Assembly: GCA_041686195.1 (NCBI GenBank)
Contig: JAWLEI010000016.1
Location: 1 to 44,174 of the forward strand
Length of the DNA: 44,174 bases
DNA from: Desulfovermiculus sp041686195
GTDB taxonomy: Bacteria; Desulfobacterota; Desulfovibrionia; Desulfovibrionales; Desulfothermaceae
Direction: 5' to 3'
How positions within the stretch are numbered: position 1 is the stretch's first letter; each line of letters begins with the position of its first letter. This document shows, one piece after another, positions 8,132 through 15,596 of this stretch. The position numbers and the translations under genes are program-made. The notes under the pieces were generated by a model. That model did not search any database and was not told where the DNA came from. It worked only from the letters and a program-made list of their open reading frames with translations.

Positions 8132-8171
8132 TGAACTATTTAATGGTTCATATTGTATATATTATAGTTCA
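8132..8171. repeat. AT-rich inverted repeat between two - strand genes
   Basis: TGAACTATttAAT at the left end is mirrored by ATTATAGTTCA at the right end, giving at least an 8-bp perfect outer arm with an AT-rich centre. It lies just after the amidohydrolase stop (8185) and about 135 bp upstream of the gene starting at 7997. It may be an operator or a weak stem-loop; there is no U-run typical of a terminator. Confidence 0.4.
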
Positions 8172-8184
8172 AAACAATGCAGAG

Positions 8185-9030
8185 TCAAGATTCAAGCTCC
8201 AAGAGCTTGGCTGCGTTTTGGCCCAAAACAGCGCCTAGTTCATTCTGATCCAGTCCTGAATTTTCAAGTTCCCGGAAATAGCGCTTGGGCGGGAGGAGGG
8301 GGAAGTCGGTGCCCAGAAGCAGCTTGTCCAGACCTACGGCCTCGGCCATGGCCGGGAGGGCCTGGGGACGGTAGAGAAAGGGCATGGCTGCGGTGTCGAA
8401 CCACACGTTGGCCAGGGTTTTCTGCACCTCTTTTTTCAGAAAGGCGTAAAAGGGCAGCCCGCCCCCCAGGTGGGCCAGGAGCCAGCGCGTATTCGGTGTG
8501 GCCTGGAGCAGAGCATAGAGCTGGGAAAGGGTCATGGGGCTCTTGCCCGGATAGGCATGCCCGATGGGCTCATTGGTATGCAGGGAGACAAGGGCCTTGG
8601 CCTCGGCACAGAGCTTGGCCAGGGGAATCAGGGCTTTTCTGGCTTCTTCATCTATGCCCGCGGAATAAAAGGCCAGCTCGCCCACTCCCCGGGCTCCGGT
8701 CAGCAGGCAGCGCTCGGTTTCCTGTAAGGCCCCTGGGTGGGTGACGTCGAAACAGCAAAAAGGGATGAGCCGGTCCGGGAAGCGGGCCGTGGCTTCCAGG
8801 ACATAGTCGTTGTTCAGTCTGAAGTTGGCCTCATGCCGCCAGGGAAAGCCAAAGACCACGGCCTTGTCCACACCCTGATCGTCCATGGTCTGGATGAGTT
8901 CCACTGCCCCCACCAGCTTGGCCCTGGGATCTTTATAAATTGCGGCAAATTCCGGTTCATTGGGAAGATAGTCCTCACGTTTGTTCCGGACTTCCGGAGG
9001 GCAGATATGGACATGGGCATCGATGATCAT
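8185..9030 (-). CDS. Amidohydrolase family protein (Amidohydro_2, TIM barrel)
   Basis: A 281-residue metal-dependent hydrolase of the Amidohydrolase_2 group. Metal-binding motifs appear in order: DAHVHICPPE at the start, SLHTNEPIGHAYPG, WLLAHLGGGLPFYA, and GTDFPLLPP near the end. The substrate is not predictable; relatives include decarboxylases and lactonases. I prefer the ATG at 9030 (MIIDAHVHI), which has GATGAGG just upstream, over an in-frame ATG ten codons earlier. It is transcribed alone or with the upstream desulfidase-like gene, from which it is separated by 170 bp containing an interspersed repeat. Confidence 0.88.
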   Translation of the reverse strand: MIIDAHVHICPPEVRNKREDYLPNEPEFAAIYKDPRAKLVGAVELIQTMDDQGVDKAVVFGFPWRHEANFRLNNDYVLEATARFPDRLIPFCCFDVTHPGALQETERCLLTGARGVGELAFYSAGIDEEARKALIPLAKLCAEAKALVSLHTNEPIGHAYPGKSPMTLSQLYALLQATPNTRWLLAHLGGGLPFYAFLKKEVQKTLANVWFDTAAMPFLYRPQALPAMAEAVGLDKLLLGTDFPLLPPKRYFRELENSGLDQNELGAVLGQNAAKLLELES

Positions 9031-9127
9031 AGGGGCCTCATCGGGAATGTGCAATTGCAAATTTCAAAAGAAGAACCTTCTATCCACGGGCCGGTTTCAT
9101 CCTGAATCACACGGGCGGCTTCTTACA

Positions 9128-9172
9128 AATAACGAATAACGAATAACAGGCCCGCCGGAGGCGGCGCTGAAA
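9128..9172 (+). repeat. Interspersed repeat, copy 1 (AATAACGAATAAC...GGCGCT)
   Basis: AATAACGAATAAC with an extra GAATAAC is followed by AGGCCCGCCGGAGGCGGCGCT. A closely similar string lies at 12163-12203. Both are intergenic. The start is a 7-bp tandem (AATAACG). It is probably a dispersed element of this genome; the function is unknown. Confidence 0.65.
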
Positions 9173-9200
9173 TCTGCCTGAAGCTCAATTCACTTCCGGA

Positions 9201-10535
9201 TCACTGTGAGCTTCCACTCTTGCGCTTGCCCAGCATGATATCCAGGATGGTGGCCCCGGTCTGGGGCATGCCCTCCCGGCACAGCCGTCCCAAATGGGCG
9301 ATGCTTTGTTCCGGACTCTGGCCCAGGATGCCTTCCACCGGGACGGCTCCCACATTCCGGCTGGCCAGCAGGGCAGCTTGAACAGCAGACCCGGCTGCAG
9401 TTGCCAGCTTTAAAGCGCACCCGGTCTTGGCCCCGTCGCAGAGCACCCCGCCCAGGTCTTCGATCACATTGTTTATGGCCCGGGTCAGGCAGTGGATATC
9501 ACCTCCCAGGGCGTAGGCCAGGCCGGCAGCCGATCCGGCCCCGGCAGCCAAAGAGCAGCTGCAGACTGCGGAAAGGCGGCCGGTATGGGTTTTGATATAG
9601 GCGGTGACCAAGTGACTCAGACCAATTGCCTTGAGCAGGGCGGTCTCCGAGCAGTCCAAAAACTCGCCGGCAGCCCAGATGGGCAGGATGGCAGTGAGCC
9701 CGTTGTTTCCGCTTCCGGCCGAGCTCATGGCCGGAAGATCCGCTCCGGCCATACGGGCGTCAGCTGCAGCCGCGGTCCAGATCTTGGCCTTCAGGAGCAT
9801 ATCCTTGTGCAGGACGTTGTTCTCAGCCAGATCGGCTAGGGCCTTGCCCACGCCAAGTCCTGGGGCGTGTTTCAGACCGAACTCAGCCAGCTTTCGGTTC
9901 ATATCCACCCCCTGGCGCAGAAAGCTCAGATCCTGGTCATCGATTTGATTGACAAGATCCAGGAGGGACGACAGAGACTGCTCTTTGAGCCAAGCCTCCA
10001 AATGGCCAACGCCATGGTGGGCAGGTAAGGTATTCAAGTCCTGGTTGTCGGCCAAGAGGACACTGTCCGAAACTTTGAGATTGTTGAGCTGAAGATCAAC
10101 AATGCTGTCATGGGCGTCCTGGATGAGTGCCCGGGCTGTGTCCCGGCCGGCTGTAACCTCAGCCTGGATAAACAGACCTTGCTGATCGGGGTCCAGATCT
10201 ACTTCCACCCGATTGGAGCTGACCAGATCAGCAGCCTGCTCCACCTGCTCGGGACTGAGGCCTTCTAGAACCTGCATGGATCGGCCGGCGTCCCCGGCCA
10301 CTGCCCCCAGGGCCGCGGCCAGATCCAGGCCCCGGCGGCCATCAGTTCCCGGGATCATAACCGCCAGACCGTTTTTGAACACATTGCCGTCCACTTTGAT
10401 TCGAATGCGGTCCGGAGAGCGCGTGGGGAGGAGGCCAGCGGCAGCGGCAGCGGCCAAGGCGACGGCCACCGGCTCAGTACAGCCCAAAGCCGGACTGACT
10501 TCCAGGGCCAGGAAATCTTTAAAGGTGAAATTCAT
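9201..10535 (-). CDS. UPF0597 / L-cysteine desulfidase-like protein (CyuA/YhaM family)
   Basis: A 444-residue protein of the UPF0597 family, related to iron-sulfur L-serine dehydratase alpha chains and including [4Fe-4S] L-cysteine desulfidases that release sulfide, ammonia and pyruvate. Features are the N-terminal LALEVSPALGCTEPVAVALAAA motif, the RIKVDGNVFKNGLAVMIPGT segment, SSAGSGNNGLTAILP in the middle, and CDGAKTGCALKLATAAGSA near the end, with conserved cysteines that could bind the cluster. I chose the ATG at 10535 because AGGAG lies 8 nt upstream; a GTG three codons earlier is possible. In an anaerobe a cysteine-degrading, sulfide-producing role fits well. Confidence 0.88.
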   Translation of the reverse strand: MNFTFKDFLALEVSPALGCTEPVAVALAAAAAAGLLPTRSPDRIRIKVDGNVFKNGLAVMIPGTDGRRGLDLAAALGAVAGDAGRSMQVLEGLSPEQVEQAADLVSSNRVEVDLDPDQQGLFIQAEVTAGRDTARALIQDAHDSIVDLQLNNLKVSDSVLLADNQDLNTLPAHHGVGHLEAWLKEQSLSSLLDLVNQIDDQDLSFLRQGVDMNRKLAEFGLKHAPGLGVGKALADLAENNVLHKDMLLKAKIWTAAAADARMAGADLPAMSSAGSGNNGLTAILPIWAAGEFLDCSETALLKAIGLSHLVTAYIKTHTGRLSAVCSCSLAAGAGSAAGLAYALGGDIHCLTRAINNVIEDLGGVLCDGAKTGCALKLATAAGSAVQAALLASRNVGAVPVEGILGQSPEQSIAHLGRLCREGMPQTGATILDIMLGKRKSGSSQ

Positions 10536-10562
10536 TTGCTCCACTCCTCTGTTCAGTCGGGC

Positions 10563-10985
10563 CTAAGGAACCGGATGCTGAGGGAAAATAGTGAACATTT
10601 GAGCATCAACGGTTCTGTATATGGAAAAGTCTCTCCGGTCCAAGGTGGCTATATGTAAGATTTTGGATTCACTTGCGAGACAGACAAGGGTTGCGTCCGC
10701 AAAGTCCATGGGCAGGTCGGCATACTTCTCTATCAGCCAGCGAATGGTGGATAAACAATGTATATCTGAAGGAACCAGGGTGACAATCTTCCGGAGAACA
10801 AAATCCAAAGCTGCCTGCTGGGCCTGGACCGAAAAGTTGAGAAGATAAAGGACTTCGGTAAGTACTGCTTCTGTTGTGTATAAGGTGCCGGTAAAGGTCT
10901 CAAACCACTGCATACACAGCGTATGCATGGACTCGCTTCGATCAATGAGAGCAACCCAAGGTCCGGTGTCAAGCAAGGCTTTCAC
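10563..10985 (-). CDS. PIN-domain toxin (VapC family)
   Basis: A complete 140-residue PIN ribonuclease. Catalytic positions are visible: D6 in ALLDTGPWVALID, E in TTEAVLTEVLYLL, D in LPMDFADATLVCLA, and D in LHIATLDRRDFSIYR. This DxGxWVAL...FADA...TLDxRDF pattern belongs to the branch that pairs with ribbon-helix-helix antitoxins. It starts with GTG overlapping the antitoxin stop (GTGA), so the two are translationally coupled. All acidic residues are intact, unlike the remnant at 721-915. Confidence 0.93.
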   Translation of the reverse strand: MKALLDTGPWVALIDRSESMHTLCMQWFETFTGTLYTTEAVLTEVLYLLNFSVQAQQAALDFVLRKIVTLVPSDIHCLSTIRWLIEKYADLPMDFADATLVCLASESKILHIATLDRRDFSIYRTVDAQMFTIFPQHPVP

Positions 10986-11239
10986 TGCTTTCTTTCCTGC
11001 ATTCGTCTCAAAAGATGACGCCTGTGCTCGGTCCCCAAGTCAGATACCCCGCTTTCAGCCACACCAAGGAGATCCCTGGCTCTGGCTGCTGGGCGCTCTT
11101 CCGCTCTCTGTGAATCAAAGTCTTCGATAAATTGCTTTATGGCCAATCGAGCGACTTCGGATCTTTTTAAGCCGGTCCGCAGTGCGATATCATCGATGCG
11201 GGTCTTGTATTCGTCAGGTAAGCGGATGGTCATTTGCAT
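10982..11239 (-). CDS. Ribbon-helix-helix antitoxin (VapB/CopG type)
   Basis: An 85-residue antitoxin. The N-terminal MTIRLPDEYKTRIDDIAL beta strand and the GLKRSEVARLAIKQFIEDF helices form a ribbon-helix-helix DNA-binding dimer. The charged C-terminal half (AEERPAARARDLLG onward) would bind and neutralise the PIN toxin. Two start ATGs are possible, at 11239 or two codons later at 11233. It is first in a two-gene - strand operon and overlaps the toxin by 4 nt. Antitoxins of this kind usually repress their own promoter. Confidence 0.9.
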   Translation of the reverse strand: MQMTIRLPDEYKTRIDDIALRTGLKRSEVARLAIKQFIEDFDSQRAEERPAARARDLLGVAESGVSDLGTEHRRHLLRRMQERKQ

Positions 11240-11391
11240 GGCAAGGTCCCCTGTGATCGTTTAGATCCCAAATGTAATCTTACTTCAGAAACCGGTCAAG
11301 CGGTTGGAGGATTTCAAAACTGATCAGTCCCGCAGAGAATTGGAAGCGCTGCGTGCTGAATTGGAAATATTGTGAACTGAGTCTGGAGTTT

Positions 11392-11949
11392 TTAGCCTGC
11401 AAACATGAGATCTGGTCGATTGGCGGCAAAGAAATAGAAAAAGGCGCACAGGACCAGGGAGTGGGTGATCTGTCCGCTAAATATCATTTGGGGCACCGCG
11501 GAAAGGGGATAGAGAATCGTTTCAATGTCCTCCTTGGCGTCCAGGTCCTGCAGGCCGGTCTTTTTTACGTCCCAGACCACAAAAGAGTGGCATTCATTGT
11601 CCTGAATGGCCGGATTGGGATGGACCTTGCCCAGGAAATGGATGTCCTGGCCTTCATACCCGGTCTCCTCTTTGAGTTCACGGAGGGCCGCAGATTCCGG
11701 ATCGTCGAAAGACTCAACCAAACCGCCGGGGACCTCCAGGGTGCTCTCCTGTATCCCGTGCCGGTACTGGCGGATAAAGACCACCTCTTCGTCCGGAGTG
11801 ATGGGAATAATATTCACCCAAGGTGCGGATTCCAGGATATAAAAGTCATGGGACTGGCCGGTACGGGGTGAAACAGCCCGGTCGGTACGCAGGTTGAAGA
11901 TGCGGTAAGAGCTCTTGCTGGAGTGGACAACAGTCCAGGGATGAATCAT
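11392..11949 (-). CDS. NUDIX hydrolase (ADP-ribose pyrophosphatase-like)
   Basis: A 185-residue NUDIX enzyme with the complete box GGLVESFDDPESAALRELKEETG, read as Gx5Ex7REUxEExG, plus the upstream INIPITPDEEVVFIRQYRHG-like strand typical of NudF/ADP-ribose pyrophosphatases. The LEVPGG sequence before the box and the LGKVHPNPAIQDNECHSFVV segment support the ADP-ribose or related nucleotide-sugar branch. The substrate is not proven. It is preceded by about 620 bp without a gene that holds the inverted-repeat element, and followed by a short coding-like remnant at about 11265-11375. Confidence 0.9.
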   Translation of the reverse strand: MIHPWTVVHSSKSSYRIFNLRTDRAVSPRTGQSHDFYILESAPWVNIIPITPDEEVVFIRQYRHGIQESTLEVPGGLVESFDDPESAALRELKEETGYEGQDIHFLGKVHPNPAIQDNECHSFVVWDVKKTGLQDLDAKEDIETILYPLSAVPQMIFSGQITHSLVLCAFFYFFAANRPDLMFAG

Positions 11950-11962
11950 GATGGGCTTCCTT

Positions 11963-12043
11963 GTTCAGCTTTGCCTCCGGCAAATCTGAAATATTTTTTT
12001 GCGTTTTAGCGCAAAAAAATGCCGGATTGATCGGGGATGAAAC
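11963..12043 (-). repeat. Inverted-repeat unit, copy 1
   Basis: Read on the - strand it runs GTTTCATCCCCGATCAATCC, GGCA, a hairpin, then TATTTCAGATTTGCCGGAGG and CAAAGCTGAAC. The hairpin is a perfect 10-bp stem (TTTTTTTGCG at 11994-12003 with CGCAAAAAAA at 12010-12019) closed by a 6-nt loop. The outer 36 bp match copy 2 except for one T. Sequence on to 12079 (ATGAAACGAGGCA on the - strand) is shared with a third locus near 25774. Confidence 0.8.
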
Positions 12044-12162
12044 TTTCGGACAATCCGCCCAGACGATGCCTCGTTTCATGCCAGGGCTCGTATGTTGAGT
12101 TGAGATGTAGTGATGAGCATAGCGCGAGTTGGAGTGATGTTCAATAAGGGTTCAGTTTAGTA

Positions 12163-12203
12163 AATAACGAATAACAGATAACAGGCCCGCCAGGTACGGC
12201 GCT
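12163..12203 (+). repeat. Interspersed repeat, copy 2
   Basis: AATAACGAATAACAGATAAC followed by AGGCCCGCCAGGTACGGCGCT. It matches 9128-9172 with a few changes and sits inside the gene-free inverted-repeat region. Confidence 0.65.
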
Positions 12204-12288
12204 CGTATGAAACGAGATTTACCTTTGAAGAGGGCCTGCCCTTGGGGGCAAGGGCGGCCTACTTGCGAGCCGGGCTTTTGCGTCGGGC

Positions 12289-12363
12289 GGGCCCGGCACT
12301 CAGATCCAGTTGGAAAGTCAAAGAAAAAAACAAACGCCCATGTTGGAACTGAGTGCCGGGCCC
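12289..12363. repeat. Perfect 15-bp inverted repeat inside the element
   Basis: GGGCCCGGCACTCAG (12289-12303) is exactly complementary to CTGAGTGCCGGGCCC (12349-12363) with 45 nt between. It is a very stable GC-rich stem nested between the two outer arms. It has no U-run, so it is not a normal terminator. Confidence 0.75.
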
Positions 12364-12377
12364 TGCCCTCTTGGTCA

Positions 12378-12466
12378 GTTTCATTCATGATCACTCCGGC
12401 AACTTTTCTTTTTTTGCCCGCTTTGGGGCAAAAAATATTTCAGATTTGCCGGAGGCAAAGCTGAAC
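12378..12466 (+). repeat. Inverted-repeat unit, copy 2
   Basis: The + strand copy runs GTTTCATTCATGATCACTCC, GGCAACTTTTC, a hairpin, then TATTTCAGATTTGCCGGAGG and CAAAGCTGAAC. The hairpin is TTTTTTGCCC (12410-12419) with GGGCAAAAAA (12426-12435) and a 6-nt loop. The stem bases differ from copy 1 (GCG/CGC against GCCC/GGGC) yet pairing is kept on both sides. Confidence 0.8.
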
Positions 12467-12573
12467 ACTAGAATCGGCTCTTGGCCTTTGCCAGGGAGTC
12501 TGGTAGGAAAAATTCAGCCCCACGGCTCCCGGTCCTAGCCGGGCGGACACGATTTTTCTCCACAGGAGCATTT

Positions 12574-15564
12574 ATGTTGCACCGTTTGGCGGTCAAACTG
12601 AAAACCCACCTGACCGACATGCAAGGCCGGGGAGTGGCTTCGCGCATAGGCAAGGAGCTGGATCTGCAGGTGGACAGTGTGGACTTGATAACCGTGTACA
12701 CCCTGGAAGGCATCAGCCGGGAGCAGGCCCGGGAAGTCATTGATCAGGCCCTGCTTCACGATCCGGTCCTGCACGACGTGTCCTTAGAGCCCTTGGCAGC
12801 AGAGTTTGACTGGATCCTGGAGATCGGCTTCCGGCCCGGGGTGACGGACAACGAAGGCCGGGTGGCCGCCGGGACAGTCAAAAACGGGCTGAGCATTGGT
12901 TTCGGCCAGGATGTGGCTGTGTACAGCGCGGTGCAATACCTGATTACAGGATCTTTGTCCCGGGCACAGGTGCAGAGCATAGCCACCGATCTCTTGGCCA
13001 ATGAGCTTATTGAGCGCTATGCCCTCAGGAGTCGTTACGAGTGGGAGCAGGATCCCGGATTTGCGGCCCAGGTCCCCCGGGTCAGCGGGCGGTCTACGGA
13101 TCAGGTTGAGGAGATTTCCCTTCTTGGGCTGGATGATAATGCATTGCAGCGTCTGAGCCAGGAACGGATTTTGGCCCTGAGTCCGGCCGAACTGCGGACC
13201 ATTCAGGCCTATTACGCCCAGGTGGAGGTACAGAAACGGCGGACCGCAAGCGGCCTGTCCGTTCATCCCACGGATGTGGAACTCGAGGCCCTGGCCCAGA
13301 CCTGGTCCGAGCACTGCAAGCACAAGATCTTCAATGCCCGGATCACCTACAAAGACAAAACCCAGGGCCGGAAGCAGGTAATAGACAGCCTGTTTTCCAC
13401 CTATATCCAGGCCAGTACGGCTACCTTGCGGCAACGGATGAAGGACAAAGATTTTTGCCTCTCGGTGTTTAAGGACAACGCCGGGGTGATCCGTTTCGAT
13501 ACCCATAACAGCGTGTGCGTGAAGGTGGAGACGCACAACAGCCCCTCGGCTCTGGACCCCTACGGCGGGGCCTTGACCGGGATTGTAGGCGTGAACCGCG
13601 ATCCTATGGGCACCGGACTGGGGGCCAACCTGGTGTGCAACACGGATGTCTTTTGCTTTGCCTCCCCATTTTATGATCAGTCCCTGCCGCCGCGTCTGCT
13701 CCATCCCCATCGGGTCCTGGAAGGCGTGCGCCGGGGAGTGGAGCACGGCGGAAATCAATCCGGGATACCCACAGTCAATGGGGGATTGGTTTTTGATGAG
13801 CGCTTTCTGGGCAAGCCCCTGGTCTTTTGCGGTACAGTGGGCATGATGCCGGCCCAGATCCAGGACCGGCCCAGCCACGAGAAAGAGGCCCGGCCCGGGG
13901 ATGTCGTGGTCATGACCGGAGGTCGGGTAGGCAAGGACGGCATCCACGGAGCCACCTTCTCTTCCGAGGCCCTGCACGCCGAGTCTCCGGCCACAGCGGT
14001 CCAGATCGGGGATCCTATTACTCAGCGCAAGATGTACGATTTCATCATCCGGGCCAGGAACCAGGGCTTATACAATGCGATTACGGATAACGGGGCCGGT
14101 GGGTTGTCCTCTTCAGTGGGGGAAATGGCCGAGGACACCGGGGGAGTTGAGCTGGACCTGGCCCAGGTGCCTCTGAAGTATGACGGTCTGGTCCCCTGGG
14201 AGATTTTGCTCTCCGAAGCCCAGGAGCGAATGACCCTGGCTGTGCCGGAAGACAAGCTGGATGTTTTTTTGCGTATGGCCCAGGAGATGGACGTGGAGGC
14301 CACCCCTTTGGGCCGTTTCACCCAGAGCGGGCTGTTTAGGGTCTGGTATGGGGAGAAGCTGGTGGGCGAACTGGAGATGGATTTTCTGCATCACGGCCTG
14401 CCGCAAATGGAGCTGTCGGCCAAATGGGATCCCAAGCCGCAGCAGCCAGTCCAAGTGGCCGGTCAAGATCGGGATCAAGCCCGGCTTTTGCAGCGCATGT
14501 TGGGACGCTTAAATATTTGCAGCCGTGAATACATCATCCGCCAGTACGATCACGAGGTACAGGGCGGAAGCGTGATCAAGCCCTTGACCGGCGTGATGCA
14601 GGACGGCCCGGCTGATGCCGCGGTCATCCGCCCTGTTCTGGACAGCGACAAGGGCCTGGTGGTCTCCAATGGTCTGTGCCCCAGGTATTCGGACCTGGAC
14701 ACCTATTGGATGATGGCCAATGCAGTGGATGAAGCGGTGCGCAACGCTGTGGCCGTGGGTGGCAACCTGCGGCACATGGCCGGAGTGGATAATTTCTGCT
14801 GGTGCGATCCTGTGCACTCGGAAAAGACCCCGGACGGGGAACACAAGCTGGCCCAGCTAGTCCGGGCCAATCAGGCTCTGGCCCATTTCTGCCTCGGCTT
14901 TGGAGTCCCCTGTATTTCGGGCAAGGATTCCATGAAAAATGACTATACCATTGACCAGTACAAGATCTCTATCCCGCCCACTGTCCTGTTTTCAGTCATC
15001 AGCGTCATCCCGGACGTCAACTTGTGCTGCACCTCGGACTTCAAACAGCCAGGAGACGTCGTGTATCTTTTGGGCCGGACGGGAAAAGATCTGGGGGGCA
15101 GTGAACTGGTGAGCGAGCTGGGGCTCATGGGTGGATTTGTGCCCCAGGTGGATGTGGTCAGTGCCAGAAGGAGATACCTGGATCTGTATTCAGCGATGAG
15201 ACAGGGATTGGTTTCGGCCTGCCATGACCTCTCGGACGGCGGTCTCGGTGTGGCCACGGCTGAGATGTGCATCGGAGGCAATCTTGGGGCAGAGCTGCAT
15301 TTGGATCGGGTCCCGGTCAGCGGTGGGGAGGAATACGCTCTGGAAGAACTTTTGTACAGTGAGACACCCAGTCGGTTTTTGGTCAGCGTGCCTGAGGATA
15401 AGACCCAGGCCTTTGAACAGCTTTTTGCCGGGCAGTGCCTGGCCCGGGTGGGGCAGGTGCGGGAAGAGCCAGTCCTCACGGTGCAGCAGGGTGGGGAGGC
15501 TTTGATTCGTGATGAGGTTCAGAAGCTGAGGACAGCTTGGCAGGGGACGTTTAAAGGATTTTAA
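12574..15564 (+). CDS. purL: Phosphoribosylformylglycinamidine synthase, PurS-PurL fusion without glutaminase
   Basis: A 996-residue enzyme for the fourth step of purine synthesis (FGAR to FGAM, ATP-dependent). Residues 1 to about 95 resemble PurS (ending GFRPGVTDNEGRVA). The large synthetase part follows, with WSEHCKHKIFNARI, VKVETHNSPSALDPYGGALT and VVMTGGRVGKDGIHGATFSS. There is no PurQ amidotransferase domain at the end, so ammonia must come from a separate PurQ encoded elsewhere. ATG 12574 has AGGAG seven nt upstream; the frame stays open upstream to a TTG, but that stretch lacks family similarity. It ends in a palindromic terminator shared with the convergent prepilin peptidase gene. 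Confidence 0.96.
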   Translation: MLHRLAVKLKTHLTDMQGRGVASRIGKELDLQVDSVDLITVYTLEGISREQAREVIDQALLHDPVLHDVSLEPLAAEFDWILEIGFRPGVTDNEGRVAAGTVKNGLSIGFGQDVAVYSAVQYLITGSLSRAQVQSIATDLLANELIERYALRSRYEWEQDPGFAAQVPRVSGRSTDQVEEISLLGLDDNALQRLSQERILALSPAELRTIQAYYAQVEVQKRRTASGLSVHPTDVELEALAQTWSEHCKHKIFNARITYKDKTQGRKQVIDSLFSTYIQASTATLRQRMKDKDFCLSVFKDNAGVIRFDTHNSVCVKVETHNSPSALDPYGGALTGIVGVNRDPMGTGLGANLVCNTDVFCFASPFYDQSLPPRLLHPHRVLEGVRRGVEHGGNQSGIPTVNGGLVFDERFLGKPLVFCGTVGMMPAQIQDRPSHEKEARPGDVVVMTGGRVGKDGIHGATFSSEALHAESPATAVQIGDPITQRKMYDFIIRARNQGLYNAITDNGAGGLSSSVGEMAEDTGGVELDLAQVPLKYDGLVPWEILLSEAQERMTLAVPEDKLDVFLRMAQEMDVEATPLGRFTQSGLFRVWYGEKLVGELEMDFLHHGLPQMELSAKWDPKPQQPVQVAGQDRDQARLLQRMLGRLNICSREYIIRQYDHEVQGGSVIKPLTGVMQDGPADAAVIRPVLDSDKGLVVSNGLCPRYSDLDTYWMMANAVDEAVRNAVAVGGNLRHMAGVDNFCWCDPVHSEKTPDGEHKLAQLVRANQALAHFCLGFGVPCISGKDSMKNDYTIDQYKISIPPTVLFSVISVIPDVNLCCTSDFKQPGDVVYLLGRTGKDLGGSELVSELGLMGGFVPQVDVVSARRRYLDLYSAMRQGLVSACHDLSDGGLGVATAEMCIGGNLGAELHLDRVPVSGGEEYALEELLYSETPSRFLVSVPEDKTQAFEQLFAGQCLARVGQVREEPVLTVQQGGEALIRDEVQKLRTAWQGTFKGF

Positions 15565-15596
15565 AAATCATTTCCTGGAAATGATCTTTAAAATCC
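15556..15596. terminator. Bidirectional palindromic terminator purL / prepilin peptidase
   Basis: GGATTTTAAAAATCATTTCC (15556-15575) pairs with GGAAATGATCTTTAAAATCC (15577-15596) across one central base, with a single mismatch in 20. It overlaps the stop codons of both convergent genes, so it can end transcripts from both sides. AT-rich arms supply U-rich tails in either direction. Confidence 0.8.

Larger units (their letters stand above)
11950..12573. other. Gene-free region with nested inverted repeats
   Basis: About 620 bp between the NUDIX gene and purL. I see no convincing gene. It holds two inverted copies of an 80-90 bp unit (11963-12043 and 12378-12466), an interspersed repeat (12163-12203), and hairpins CTCGT/ACGAG (12202-12216), GCCCTTG/CAAGGGC (12238-12255) and a 15-bp stem (12289-12363). 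The last part, 12467-12573, is the purL leader and carries the AGGAG ribosome site; no clear promoter is visible there. Confidence 0.6.

Noticed and set aside
9128..9172. CRISPR-like array
   Set aside because: Repeats are only 7 bp in direct tandem or isolated pairs, without regular spacers or cas genes.
11846..12079. Small - strand open frame starting ATGAAACGAGGC
   Set aside because: Its sequence is the repeat element itself, copies of which elsewhere break the frame. It is not a gene.
12784..13977. A 397-codon open frame on the - strand
   Set aside because: It is opposite purL, has no domain and is rich in Gly/His/Pro. It is a shadow of the purL codon pattern.
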